In this document: one piece after another, positions 30,508-38,825 of the stretch
Numbering within the stretch: position 1 is the stretch's first letter
Layout of the letters: each line of letters begins with the position of its first letter
Assembly: GCA_963754385.1 (NCBI GenBank)
Contig: CAVWGE010000005.1
Coordinates: 1-64,000 of the forward strand
From: 9FT-COMBO-48-23 sp963754385
Lineage (GTDB): Bacteria > Chloroflexota > Dehalococcoidia > GIF9 > UBA5629
Direction of reading: 5' to 3'
DNA: 64,000 nt
Notes under the pieces: model-generated
Databases searched by the model: none
Told to the model about the DNA's origin: nothing
The model's input: the letters and a program-made list of their open reading frames with translations, nothing else
Made by a program: the position numbers and the translations under genes

Positions 30508-32361
30508 ATGAAGAATATGAGAACTAAATTCTATTTCTTTTCTGGCAAAGGTGGCGTTGGAAAAACTACGATGGCCGCTGCCAGTGCGACCTACCTTGCA
30601 GGTCTTGGTAAAAAAACGCTAATCATCACCACAGACCCTGCTTCTAATTTAGCTGATGCGTTTGAGCAACCTATCGGCTACCAAATTACTCCCATCCAGA
30701 ATCTGCCAAACCTCTTTGCCTTGGAGCTTGACCCCGATAAAGCAACAGATGAATATAAGGAAAAAGCTTTAGCACCACTGAAAGGTCTTATCCCGGATGA
30801 AAGCTTTGCTGTCCTTGAGGAACAGCTCAACTCGCCCTGCACTGCTGAAATGGCTGCCTTTGAGCGCTTCACGGATTTCTTGCAGGAACCTGATTATGAA
30901 ATAGTTATTTTCGATACTGCGCCTACAGGTCACACGCTGCGCTTGCTGGAGCTTCCAGTTGCCTGGAGCGATGTTATCGAAAAGGCGACAAAAGATGGGA
31001 GCAGCGGGCAAACATGCATCGGGCCAGCTGCAGCCCTGGCAGAATCAAAAGAAAAATTCGACCGCGCTATCACCGCTATGCGTAATTCAGAACAGACTAC
31101 CTTTATTTTCGTTTTAAGGCCAGAAGCAACATCTATTTACGAAGCTAAGCGGTCAATTACTGAATTAGCAAAGCTAGGAATCCAATCACAAGAGTTGATT
31201 GTCAACGGCATCTACCCTCAAAGCGCATGCGATAACCCGTTTATGCTACGCCGATTTGCCAAACAACAAGAGTTCTTATTGCAAATAAAACGCAGCTTCA
31301 CAGTGCCCGTGGCACTAATGGAACTGGAAGCAAATGAAGTCAAAGGCAAGGAATCGTTGTTTAAGATCGGAAAGAAGCTTTATGAGAAACCTGTAAAACT
31401 TGCCGATTATTCACCCCAAATAATAGAAGCAAAACATAATTTCAGGGTCCAAGGTTACCCAAAAGTAAATAACACCATTAATCAGCTCCTTGTTCCTCAA
31501 AATGGTTGGAGAAGAACAATTTTCTTTGCCGGCAAGGGTGGAGTTGGGAAAACATCAGTTGCAGCAGCTACCAGCCTTTGGATAGCAGACAAGGGATATA
31601 AAACGCTGCTGCTAACTACAGATCCCGCATCTCATTTGGGACAGATTTTCGAACAAACAATCACTGATGAGCCAATAAAGATAAAAGGCGAAAAGAATCT
31701 TTGGATGGCTCATATTGATGCGCCAAAAGCTGCACAAGAGTACAAAGAAAAGGTGCTTGCCGAAGTCAGACAAAAATACAACAAAGAAAGAGTTATTGCC
31801 ATCGAAGAAGAGCTGAATTCGCCTTGCACTGAAGAAATGGCAACCTTCGAGAAATTCATCGAGTTTGCCTCACGGAAAGATTTCGAGGTGCGGGTTTTTG
31901 ATACGGCTCCGACAGGGCATACCCTACGTCTTTTGAAACTGCCGGTTGAGTGGAGCAAACAATTAGAGATAAAAATTTTCACAACAACCGATGACACTGA
32001 GGTGGATAGAATTACCAAGGCTAGGTTCAGAGAAGTGATCGATATGATGCAGGATACCAATCAAACTACTTTCAGTTTTGTCATGTACCCGGAAAGTACC
32101 CCTATAGAAGAAGCCAGCCATGCAATGGCAGACTTGGCAACCATCAATATCCGGACAAGCTTAATAGTGGCCAATCTTGTTCTGCCAGGCTCTATTTTAA
32201 CTAACAACTACCTGAAACAAAGGAGTACAATGCAAGACAAATATCTGAAGGAAATGTACAAACGGTTCTCTGCACCGATTGTACAGCTTCCGCTTCTGGC
32301 TGATGACTTAATCGGCAAAGAAAAATTAAAGCAAGCCGGATTTATGCTTTATGGGAAGTAA
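30508..32361 (+). CDS. arsA: ArsA, two-domain arsenite-stimulated ATPase
   Basis: The 617-residue protein is a tandem of two homologous ATPase halves, each with a deviant Walker A (GKGGVGKT at 13-20 and 342-349) and the DTAPTGHTLRLL signature. The arsenite-binding cysteines are present: C111 in LNSPCTAEM, C170 and C440 in LNSPCTEEM, at the places of C113, C172 and C422 of R773 ArsA. It works in the cytoplasm with ArsD as As(III) donor and the arsenite permease (here ACR3, encoded just upstream in unit 1). The length and both nucleotide sites look intact. Confidence 0.97.
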   Translation: MKNMRTKFYFFSGKGGVGKTTMAAASATYLAGLGKKTLIITTDPASNLADAFEQPIGYQITPIQNLPNLFALELDPDKATDEYKEKALAPLKGLIPDESFAVLEEQLNSPCTAEMAAFERFTDFLQEPDYEIVIFDTAPTGHTLRLLELPVAWSDVIEKATKDGSSGQTCIGPAAALAESKEKFDRAITAMRNSEQTTFIFVLRPEATSIYEAKRSITELAKLGIQSQELIVNGIYPQSACDNPFMLRRFAKQQEFLLQIKRSFTVPVALMELEANEVKGKESLFKIGKKLYEKPVKLADYSPQIIEAKHNFRVQGYPKVNNTINQLLVPQNGWRRTIFFAGKGGVGKTSVAAATSLWIADKGYKTLLLTTDPASHLGQIFEQTITDEPIKIKGEKNLWMAHIDAPKAAQEYKEKVLAEVRQKYNKERVIAIEEELNSPCTEEMATFEKFIEFASRKDFEVRVFDTAPTGHTLRLLKLPVEWSKQLEIKIFTTTDDTEVDRITKARFREVIDMMQDTNQTTFSFVMYPESTPIEEASHAMADLATINIRTSLIVANLVLPGSILTNNYLKQRSTMQDKYLKEMYKRFSAPIVQLPLLADDLIGKEKLKQAGFMLYGK

Positions 32362-32398
32362 TAGAACCCAAATGAATCACAAGCAGTGCAGGTAGATT

Positions 32399-33100
32399 AT
32401 GAATAAAAGAACTATAGGCGCAATATGTTTACTTGCGTTGATGACAATGACAAGTCTCCTGCAGTCCTGCGCTGAGGCTCAGCCAAGCTTCGAAGCATTG
32501 TCTCTGGACATCACACCAACAACAATTACCACCGGCAAGAAAGCTACCGTTGAGGTTGAGATAAGAAACAGCAACACCAAAATGGATACGTTAAACGTGC
32601 CATTGATGGTCAACGGAGTGGCGGATGATAGGAAGAGCGTTACACTCGCCCCAGGAGCAACAGAGTCAATAACCTTCGTGCTTACCAGAAATCAGGCCGG
32701 AACCTACAGGATCTCGGTTGGAAGGAAAGAATCAACCCTGGTAGTCGAAAAGCCCTTACCTCCCGATTTCCGCCTTTCCAACCTGGAGATCAACCCGAGT
32801 GAGGTTAACACGGGGGAAAACGTGGTTATCACCGCCACAATAGCCAATGCCGGCGGCACTCAAGGTAAGTACACTGCTGAGTTGAAGATAGACGGAATCA
32901 CTGACCAGACAGAGAAAATCATAATACCTGCTGGCACTGATTATATGTTCGTCTTCAAAGTTTCCAGGGATTCACCCGGCACTTATACAGTTGCGCTGGG
33001 TGAGCTTACCGGCAAATTCCTAGTAATCGAGCCCGTGCAGCCTATACAAATTATTCCTCCACCACCCCCTCCTTCTGGGTGTTGCGGCTCTGGAGGCTGA
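32399..33100 (+). CDS. Lipoprotein with two CARDB-type beta domains and a C-terminal CC tail
   Basis: The 233-residue protein has a lipoprotein signal (LLQSCAEAQ, about 20-28) and two Ig-like CARDB domains (about 30-118 and 122-215), each with the TTGKKATVEVEI / NTGENVVITATI edge strand. A poly-proline stretch and SGCCGSGG end follow. It should sit on the outer membrane face. A close paralogue begins at 33230. The terminal vicinal cysteines suggest a thiophilic metal such as As(III); this is inference. No characterised arsenic protein of this type is known to me. Confidence 0.75.
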   Translation: MNKRTIGAICLLALMTMTSLLQSCAEAQPSFEALSLDITPTTITTGKKATVEVEIRNSNTKMDTLNVPLMVNGVADDRKSVTLAPGATESITFVLTRNQAGTYRISVGRKESTLVVEKPLPPDFRLSNLEINPSEVNTGENVVITATIANAGGTQGKYTAELKIDGITDQTEKIIIPAGTDYMFVFKVSRDSPGTYTVALGELTGKFLVIEPVQPIQIIPPPPPPSGCCGSGG

Positions 33101-33113
33101 GGGTAGCAACACA

Positions 33114-33130
33114 CTGCCCGGTTCGGGCAG
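33114..33130 (+). terminator. Hairpin after the first CARDB lipoprotein
   Basis: CTGCCCG-GTT-CGGGCAG forms a perfect 7-bp stem. The duplicate copy at 33949-33965 reads CTGCCCA-GTT-TGGGCAG: the closing pair changed from G-C to A-T on both sides, so pairing was preserved. There is no U-run, so it may be an mRNA-stabilising or processing hairpin rather than a terminator. Confidence 0.5.
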
Positions 33131-33186
33131 CAAGCAGCTAAAAAGAGACATTATAGTTACCGATTTTACTTATATAGGAGAAGGAA

Positions 33187-33216
33187 ATGAAAAAAGAAGA
33201 GGTCAGGAAAGTCTAG
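33187..33216 (+). pseudogene. arsM 5' fragment left by tandem duplication
   Basis: Nine codons (MKKEEVRKV) and a TAG match the start of the intact arsM at 34021 (MKKEEVRKVV), and the 60 bases before it match those before arsM, including TATATAGGAGA. It marks the right edge of a duplicated block covering the lipoprotein gene, the hairpin and the arsM start. Confidence 0.8.
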
Positions 33217-33229
33217 GGGCGTGCTAATT

Positions 33230-33934
33230 ATGAAGAGAAAAACTATTGGCGCAATATGTTTACTTGCGTTGATAGCAAGCCTTGGTCTCCTGCAGGCTTG
33301 TGCTGAGGCTCAACCAAGCTTTGAAGTACTGTCTCTAGACATCACGCCGCCAAAGATTACCACCGGTGAGAAAGCTACCGTTGAGGTTGAGATAAGAAAC
33401 AGCAATGCCAAAGTGGATACATACAACGTGCCTTTGATGGTTAACGGAGTTGCGGATGACAGAAAGAGCATTACACTCACCCCCGGAGCAACGGAGTTAA
33501 TAACCTTCACGCTTACCAGAAGCCAGGCCGGAACCTACAGAATTTCAGTTGGAAGCAAAGAGTTAAATCTGGTGGTCGAAAAGCTCTTACCTCCTGATTT
33601 CCGTCTTTCCAACCTCGAAATCAACCCGAGCAAGGTTGACAGCGGGGAGAAGGTGGTCATCACCGCTAAAATAGCCAATATCGGCGGCACTCAGGGCAGC
33701 TACACCGCTGAATTGAAGGTGGATGACTGCACTGTCCAAACAGAGGAAGTGACTGTGGCTGCTGGGGCTGATTCTATTCTGAGCTTCGGAATTTGCGCAG
33801 ATTTACCCGGGACTTATATGGTTACACTCGGTGGACTTACCGGCACATTTATGGTAGCTGTGCCGATTCAGCCGATACCGCCAAGCAATCCCTCTACTCC
33901 TCCGGTTACCTATCCTTGTAAAGCCAGGGGTTGA
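33230..33934 (+). CDS. Second CARDB lipoprotein (duplicate)
   Basis: The 234-residue paralogue has the same signal (LLQACAEAQ), two beta domains and Pro-rich end as the 32399 product, with long runs of identical residues such as FRLSNLEINPS and NVPLMVNGVADDRKS. The tail differs: the CCGSGG end is replaced by YPCKARG with one cysteine, and a DDCTVQ cysteine appears in domain 2. ATG 33230 is used because it matches the start of the first copy; GTG 33221 is in frame. The hairpin and leader of arsM follow. Confidence 0.75.
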   Translation: MKRKTIGAICLLALIASLGLLQACAEAQPSFEVLSLDITPPKITTGEKATVEVEIRNSNAKVDTYNVPLMVNGVADDRKSITLTPGATELITFTLTRSQAGTYRISVGSKELNLVVEKLLPPDFRLSNLEINPSKVDSGEKVVITAKIANIGGTQGSYTAELKVDDCTVQTEEVTVAAGADSILSFGICADLPGTYMVTLGGLTGTFMVAVPIQPIPPSNPSTPPVTYPCKARG

Positions 33935-33948
33935 CAATAAATGGCATG

Positions 33949-33965
33949 CTGCCCAGTTTGGGCAG
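33949..33965 (+). terminator. Duplicate hairpin before arsM
   Basis: CTGCCCA-GTT-TGGGCAG is the counterpart of the hairpin at 33114-33130 with a compensatory base-pair change. It lies 55 bases before the arsM start. Pairing retained through change suggests the RNA structure matters. Confidence 0.5.
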
Positions 33966-34020
33966 CAGGAAATTAAAAAGAGCATTACAGCTACCGATTT
34001 TATTTATATAGGAGAGGGAA

Positions 34021-34845
34021 ATGAAAAAGGAAGAAGTCAGGAAAGTCGTCAGGAAGGGCTATGCCCAGGTTGCCAGAAGTGGTAGTTCCTGCTGCTCGCC
34101 ACAGAATCCGTGCTGCGGCACAACCAATGTAGCCGCAGATATAAGCAAAAAGATAGGCTACACCGATGAGGACATGCAGTCAGTTCCAGAAGGTGCCAAT
34201 CTAGGCCTTGGCTGTGGCAATCCGGTAGCCCTGGCTTCTTTGAAGGAAGGAGATATCGTCCTCAACCTCGGCTCAGGCGCTGGTTTCGATTGTTTCCTGG
34301 CAGCTAACAGTGTCGGCAAAACCGGCAAGGTTATCGGCATCGACATGACGCCGGAAATGGTTGAAAAAGCTCGAGAAAATGCCCACAAAGGCGGCTACGA
34401 AAATGTAGAGTTCAGGCTGGGCGAAATCGAAAACCTTCCCGTGGCTGATAATCATGTCGATGCGATTATCTCGAACTGTGTTATCAATCTATCGCCGGAT
34501 AAAGACAGAGTTTTTCAGGAGGCATTCAGAGTATTAAAACCCGGCGGCAGACTGATGGTCTCCGACATGGTTCTGGTTAGCGAACTCCCGGATTCGATAA
34601 AAAACTCTGTGGCAGCTTATATCGGCTGTCTGGCCGGTGCCATAATGCAGGATGAATATGTAGAAGCAATTAAGGCTGCTGGATTCAAACAAGTACGCAT
34701 AATTGACGAGGCATCTCTGGCAACTGATTACACACCAAAAGAGCCCATAGTACAGGCACTGGTCAATGATTCTGGCATTACGCGGGCAGATTTGAAAAAG
34801 CTTGGCAGCTCAATCAGAAGCATAAAGGTTCATGCAGTAAAGTAG
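34021..34845 (+). CDS. arsM: ArsM arsenite SAM methyltransferase
   Basis: The 274-residue enzyme methylates As(III) using SAM. The SAM motif is LNLGSGAGFDCF (81-92) with GKVIGIDMT. The three conserved arsenic-binding cysteines are C65 (LGLGCGNP), C153 (SNCVINLS) and C203 (IGCLAGA). Extra vicinal cysteines near the N-terminus (SSCCSPQNPCC, 22-32) add to the metal site. TATATAGGAGAGG lies directly before the ATG. In anaerobes the product is volatile or membrane-permeable methylarsenic; the ArsP-like permease in unit 1 could export it. Confidence 0.96.
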   Translation: MKKEEVRKVVRKGYAQVARSGSSCCSPQNPCCGTTNVAADISKKIGYTDEDMQSVPEGANLGLGCGNPVALASLKEGDIVLNLGSGAGFDCFLAANSVGKTGKVIGIDMTPEMVEKARENAHKGGYENVEFRLGEIENLPVADNHVDAIISNCVINLSPDKDRVFQEAFRVLKPGGRLMVSDMVLVSELPDSIKNSVAAYIGCLAGAIMQDEYVEAIKAAGFKQVRIIDEASLATDYTPKEPIVQALVNDSGITRADLKKLGSSIRSIKVHAVK

Positions 34846-34849
34846 GCAA

Positions 34850-35935
34850 ATGACCAACTCTGCACAACGAACTGGAATCGCCAATCTGCCGTTGCATTAC
34901 GGCAAGGCGCCGCGATGGCTTTTCGACCGTATGACTAAGCTGGCCCGGGAAATCACCATAGCCATCACCACCGAGTTCGGGCCCGAAGAGATGCTCCATC
35001 GCCTGTCAGACCCTTTCTGGTTCCAAGCCTTCGGTTGCGTACTGGGTTATGACTGGCATTCCAGCGGTGTCACCACCACCGTCTGCGGCGCCCTCAAAGA
35101 AGGGATTAAAGGACTGGAAACCGACCTGGGCTTGTTCATCGCCGGCGGCAAGGGCAAAACATCACGCAAAACCCCGAGCGAAATTGAAGGCGTCGGGCAT
35201 CTCCTGAAATCGGACACTTCATCCCTGGTCTATGCCAGCCGCATGGCAGCCAAGGTTGATAACTCAGCACTTCAAGATGGTTATCAGCTATACCACCATA
35301 CCTTCATCTTCACCAAAAACGGCTCATGGTCGGTAGTTCAGCAAGGTATGAATGAAGGCAACCGCTACGCCCGCCGCTATCACTGGCTCGGTGAAAAGGT
35401 GACCGACTTTGTCTGCGAGCCTCATTCCGCTATCTGCTCCCAGGCGAGAGGCGAAGTCTTAAACCTGGTAGCCGCTGAGAGCGAACCGGCACGGGATACC
35501 ATCACCCAGATCGCTACTGAGGAAAAACCGGAGGAGCTTGTCAGCCGGTTAAAAAATCTCAAGACCTTAGACCTGCCATCACGCCATCACCTCAGCCTTG
35601 CGGATATACATCCCGACCGCCTACGTAAGACACTTCTTATCACCTATGAGCATCAACCGGCCAACTTCGAAAACCTGCTGAGCCTGGAGGGTGTAGGTCC
35701 GAAAACTCTACGCGCTCTCGGCTTAATCTCAGAGCTTGTCTATGACGTGCCGGTCAGCCTGCGAGACCCCGCCCGTTACAGCTTCGCCCATGGCGGCAAA
35801 GACGGTCACCCCTATCCTGTGGACAGGAAAACTTACGATAAAAGCATCGAAATACTCCACCAGGCACTGGAAAGAGCTAAAGTTGGCGATAAGGAGAAAA
35901 TAGCCGCCCTCAGGCGATTAAGAGCCTGGCTATAA
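34850..35935 (+). CDS. DUF763 protein
   Basis: The 361-residue protein matches the DUF763 family: RTGIANLPLHYGKAPRWLF at the N-terminus, FGCVLGYDWHSSGVTTTVCG, the central HTFIFTKNGSWSVVQQGMN and an HhH-like FENLLSLEGVGPKTLRAL near 280-297. The family is common in archaea and thermophiles; its function is unknown, though the helix-hairpin-helix hints at nucleic-acid binding. It starts 5 bases after the arsM stop and may be cotranscribed, but it is unlikely to act on arsenic. Confidence 0.88.
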   Translation: MTNSAQRTGIANLPLHYGKAPRWLFDRMTKLAREITIAITTEFGPEEMLHRLSDPFWFQAFGCVLGYDWHSSGVTTTVCGALKEGIKGLETDLGLFIAGGKGKTSRKTPSEIEGVGHLLKSDTSSLVYASRMAAKVDNSALQDGYQLYHHTFIFTKNGSWSVVQQGMNEGNRYARRYHWLGEKVTDFVCEPHSAICSQARGEVLNLVAAESEPARDTITQIATEEKPEELVSRLKNLKTLDLPSRHHLSLADIHPDRLRKTLLITYEHQPANFENLLSLEGVGPKTLRALGLISELVYDVPVSLRDPARYSFAHGGKDGHPYPVDRKTYDKSIEILHQALERAKVGDKEKIAALRRLRAWL

Positions 35936-35943
35936 ACAAGCTG

Positions 35944-35982
35944 TCACCCTGAGCAACAGCGAAGGGTCTCTAGATTCTTCGT
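35944..35982. repeat. Degenerate copy of the TGTCA-GAGC palindromic element
   Basis: TGTCACCCTGAGC, then GCGAAGGGTCTCTAGATTCTTCG, resembles the perfect palindrome at 14760-14793 with several arm mismatches. It lies in the short gap after the DUF763 gene. Confidence 0.45.
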
Positions 35983-36016
35983 TATGCTTAGAATAACATT
36001 TGGAGAGAAGTTGAAG

Positions 36017-36523
36017 ATGATAAGAGAGTTCAATGGCAAGAGCCCCAAAATAGCATCGTCAGCATTCATCAGCGAAGCTGCCTACATAGTGGGCGACGTC
36101 GAAATCGGTGAAAACTCGAATATCTGGCCTGGGGCAGTTATTAGAGCAGACTTTGGCAAAATAACAATCGGAAAGAATACCAGCATCGAGGATAATTGCG
36201 CTGTCCATGGCGGAACTGACGTCATCATCGGTGACAACACAATCATTGGACATGGAGCCGTCGTCCATTGTCACAGGATCGGCAGCAATGTTCTGGTCGG
36301 CAATAATGCCACTCTCCTCGATGGTGCCGAAATCGGTGACTTCTGTATTATCGGAGCTGGCTCTGTAGTAGCGCCAGAAACAAAGATTGCAGAGAAATCA
36401 GTGGTCATAGGTGTACCTGCCCGAATAAAGGGGCAGCTATCACAAGAGCAACTGGTTCAACTGAGACTCGGCTCAGATATTTACGCTAAACTGGCCCAGC
36501 AATATAAACAGCAAGGTCTTTGA
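36017..36523 (+). CDS. Gamma-class carbonic anhydrase-like protein
   Basis: The 168-residue left-handed beta-helix protein has the hexapeptide repeats of the gamma-carbonic anhydrase/YrdA family. Zinc ligands are visible as H64 (AVHG), H79 (GHGA) and H84 (VHCH), the last two five residues apart as in the Methanosarcina enzyme. I use ATG 36017, preceded by GGAGAGAAG, rather than 35984, which lies at the repeat edge. It may hydrate CO2 or be a related metal-binding protein; the proton-shuttle residues of Cam were not found. Confidence 0.88.
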   Translation: MIREFNGKSPKIASSAFISEAAYIVGDVEIGENSNIWPGAVIRADFGKITIGKNTSIEDNCAVHGGTDVIIGDNTIIGHGAVVHCHRIGSNVLVGNNATLLDGAEIGDFCIIGAGSVVAPETKIAEKSVVIGVPARIKGQLSQEQLVQLRLGSDIYAKLAQQYKQQGL

Positions 36524-36582
36524 GCTGGCGTGGTTGCCTAAACCAAAGCCAGCCAGCAACAGAAGGTGGCCTGCTAATACAA

Positions 36583-36616
36583 ATGTAGCCATGACTTCGA
36601 AGGGTCATGGCTACAT
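36583..36616. repeat. Intergenic hairpin with 13-bp arms
   Basis: ATGTAGCCATGAC and GTCATGGCTACAT pair perfectly across an 8-base loop, between two convergent genes. The TGTAGCC/GGCTACA edges relate it to the other TGTAG-flanked palindromes in the window. It can serve as a bidirectional stop. Confidence 0.65.
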
Positions 36617-36648
36617 ACTTTTCTTATCAGAGCAGGCAGCAGAAATAC

Positions 36649-37146
36649 TCAGAACGAGTTCAGCCTCTCTCTCAGTGTCTTGAGATTTACTACATCTTCT
36701 CTGTTATATTCCAGAAGAAGAGACAGGGCACTCTGGTTACCCCCCTTCAAGTAGCTCCACCATAGCTGCACCGCTTCATATCCGTTAACGCCTTTTAGCC
36801 GCCGGGGAATGCCTAACTGTCGCTCAACTGCTTTGAAACCGCCGTACAAATTACACCTCCAGCAATCATACATCAAGTCACAATGATAGTATGCTGCGGC
36901 AAGGTCTATGCCAAGAGAATTAGCAATGAAACGGAGGTCGAATCTGGCGCCGTTATAGGTGTAGATTGTTTTTACATCTCTAAGAGCTGTAATGAGGTTG
37001 CCCCTGGTCACTTCTTCGCCGACTAACTGAATTAGCTCATTGTTTCTGCCATCGCAACGTAGAACGCCGATTACAGTGATATAATCAAAAAATTGGGATA
37101 AACCGGTGGTCTCTATATCGAGATAGGCATCAGCCGACTGCCTCAT
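36649..37146 (-). CDS. Ribonuclease H-like exonuclease domain protein (YprB type)
   Basis: The 165-residue protein has a DEDD exonuclease fold: AYLDIETTGL (first acidic pair), TYNGARFDLRFI, and a late NREDVVNLKTL acidic site. This is the RNase_H_2/YprB family. It lacks the TPR or helicase parts sometimes attached to it. It probably processes nucleic acid, but substrate and polarity cannot be told. It is a single minus-strand gene flanked by convergent and divergent neighbours. Confidence 0.82.
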   Translation of the reverse strand: MRQSADAYLDIETTGLSQFFDYITVIGVLRCDGRNNELIQLVGEEVTRGNLITALRDVKTIYTYNGARFDLRFIANSLGIDLAAAYYHCDLMYDCWRCNLYGGFKAVERQLGIPRRLKGVNGYEAVQLWWSYLKGGNQSALSLLLEYNREDVVNLKTLRERLNSF

Positions 37147-37310
37147 AGCTTATGCCTCCGCCTTTCTTTAAATTCCATCATAGCATACACCAATGACAGC
37201 ATATTGTCATCATGGATTCTAGTAACCGCCTATCTGTCATCGCGAGGAGCCATCCCACGGAAGAGCAACGTGGCGATATCAGCCGAGGCAGATGTCATTG
37301 CCATGCAGAG

Positions 37311-37343
37311 ATTGCGAGTCCCGATTGCATCGGGACTCGCAAT
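37311..37343. repeat. Intergenic perfect inverted repeat, 15-bp arms
   Basis: ATTGCGAGTCCCGAT-TGC-ATCGGGACTCGCAAT forms a strong hairpin within a longer GTCAT(T/C)GCGAG-type sequence (37226-37347). It lies upstream of the MFS gene. Similar TCATTGCGAG elements are a frequent dispersed type in bacterial genomes. Confidence 0.75.
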
Positions 37344-37427
37344 GACATAATATAGTGGCGGCCAATTTCAGGCTCGGCAAACCTCGCCTTCACACCAACG
37401 ACAGCAAGTGGTAGAATTGTCAGGTTT

Positions 37428-38825
37428 ATGCAGACTCGAGAACCTGGGGCAAGCGTAGAAAAGGCGACAAGTCGGCGAGCCGCCTTGCTGGTGACTACAG
37501 TGGGCGCCTTCCTCACCCCCTTCATGAGCTCCTCCATAATCATAGGACTGCCGTCAATTGGGGATGAGCTAGCCATGGACGCCATTTTGCTGGGCTGGGT
37601 AGCCACAGCATTCCTCCTTTCAGCAGCCGTGTTCCTAGTGCCCCTGGGCAGAATAGCCGACATATATGGCAGGAAGAGAATTTTCACCTACGGCATTATT
37701 GCCTACACTGCTGCCTCAGCTCTTTCGGCAATTTCAACCTCTGGGGCTATGCTTATCTCTTTTCGGATCCTACAAGGAATAGGCGGAGCGATGACTTATA
37801 GCACCGCCGTGGCTATTCTAATCTCAGTATTCCCTCCTAAAGATAGAGGTAGAGTCCTGGGCATAAATGTTGCCGCCGTTTATGCAGGCCTTTCAGTCGG
37901 GCCATTCGTGGGAGGACTACTAACACAATATCTCGGCTGGAGAAGCATCTTCTGGATAAATGTACCTCTAGGCTTAATGGTAATCGCTCTTATCTCCTGG
38001 AAATTAAAAGGCGAATGGGCTGAAGCAAAAGGGGAGAAATTCGATATCGTCGGCTCTATAATCTACGGCGTTATGCTCATTGCCATAATGTATGGATTCA
38101 CCATGCTGCCAGAGCTGCTAGGCGCCGGGTTGATTCTAGCCGGCGGCCTTGGAATCGTAGCCTTCGTTAAATGGGAAACGAGGGTGAAAAGCCCCGTTTT
38201 AGATTTACGCCTGTTCAGGAACAATACGGTATTCGCCCTATCCAACCTGGCAGCATTAATAAATTACAGTGCCACATTCGCCGTTAGTTTTCTCCTGAGC
38301 CTTTACCTCCAGTATATTAAAGGTCTTAATCCTCAGGACGCCGGCTTGGTTCTGATGGCGGCGCCTGTGATACAGGCTATCTTTTCGCCATCTGCCGGGA
38401 GGCTTTCCGACAAAATCGAGCCGCGAATCGTGGCGTCGGCAGGTATGGGATTGACGGTCATCGGCCTTATCTTCTTCATTTTCTTAAACCAAACAACAAG
38501 CCTGTGGTTCATCATAGCCGGTTTAATGATACTCGGCTTTGGCTTTGCCCTGTTCTCCTCCCCCAATACTAATGCAGTTATGAGCTCTGCAGACAAGAAA
38601 TTTTATGGGGTAGCCTCGGCTACACTGTCAACTATGCGACAGATAGGGATGATGTTCAGCATGGGCATGGTAATGGTGATGTTTGCCATTTATATCGGCC
38701 GTGTGCAAATCACACCGGAATACTACCCACCTTTCCTGAGAAGCGTGAACGTGACATTCATCATCTTTGCTGTCCTCTGCTTCGGTGGCATATTCGCCTC
38801 GCTGGCGCGAGGCAAGTTACGTTGA
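37428..38825 (+). CDS. MFS exporter of the DHA2/EmrB type
   Basis: The 465-residue membrane protein has the MFS signature GRIADIYGRKRIF between helices 2 and 3, and a DHA2 antiporter-like motif (AVYAGLSVGPFVGGLLTQYLGWR) in helix 5. Up to 14 helices are predicted by the hydrophobic pattern. It is probably a proton-driven multidrug exporter. It has no dedicated regulator beside it. Its last 9 bases overlap the convergent degV gene. Confidence 0.9.
   Translation: MQTREPGASVEKATSRRAALLVTTVGAFLTPFMSSSIIIGLPSIGDELAMDAILLGWVATAFLLSAAVFLVPLGRIADIYGRKRIFTYGIIAYTAASALSAISTSGAMLISFRILQGIGGAMTYSTAVAILISVFPPKDRGRVLGINVAAVYAGLSVGPFVGGLLTQYLGWRSIFWINVPLGLMVIALISWKLKGEWAEAKGEKFDIVGSIIYGVMLIAIMYGFTMLPELLGAGLILAGGLGIVAFVKWETRVKSPVLDLRLFRNNTVFALSNLAALINYSATFAVSFLLSLYLQYIKGLNPQDAGLVLMAAPVIQAIFSPSAGRLSDKIEPRIVASAGMGLTVIGLIFFIFLNQTTSLWFIIAGLMILGFGFALFSSPNTNAVMSSADKKFYGVASATLSTMRQIGMMFSMGMVMVMFAIYIGRVQITPEYYPPFLRSVNVTFIIFAVLCFGGIFASLARGKLR

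Noticed and set aside
37311..37343. Perfect 33-base inverted repeat as a phage attachment site or transposon end
   Set aside because: No integrase, transposase or direct-repeat target duplication adjoins it; it resembles other dispersed intergenic hairpins.
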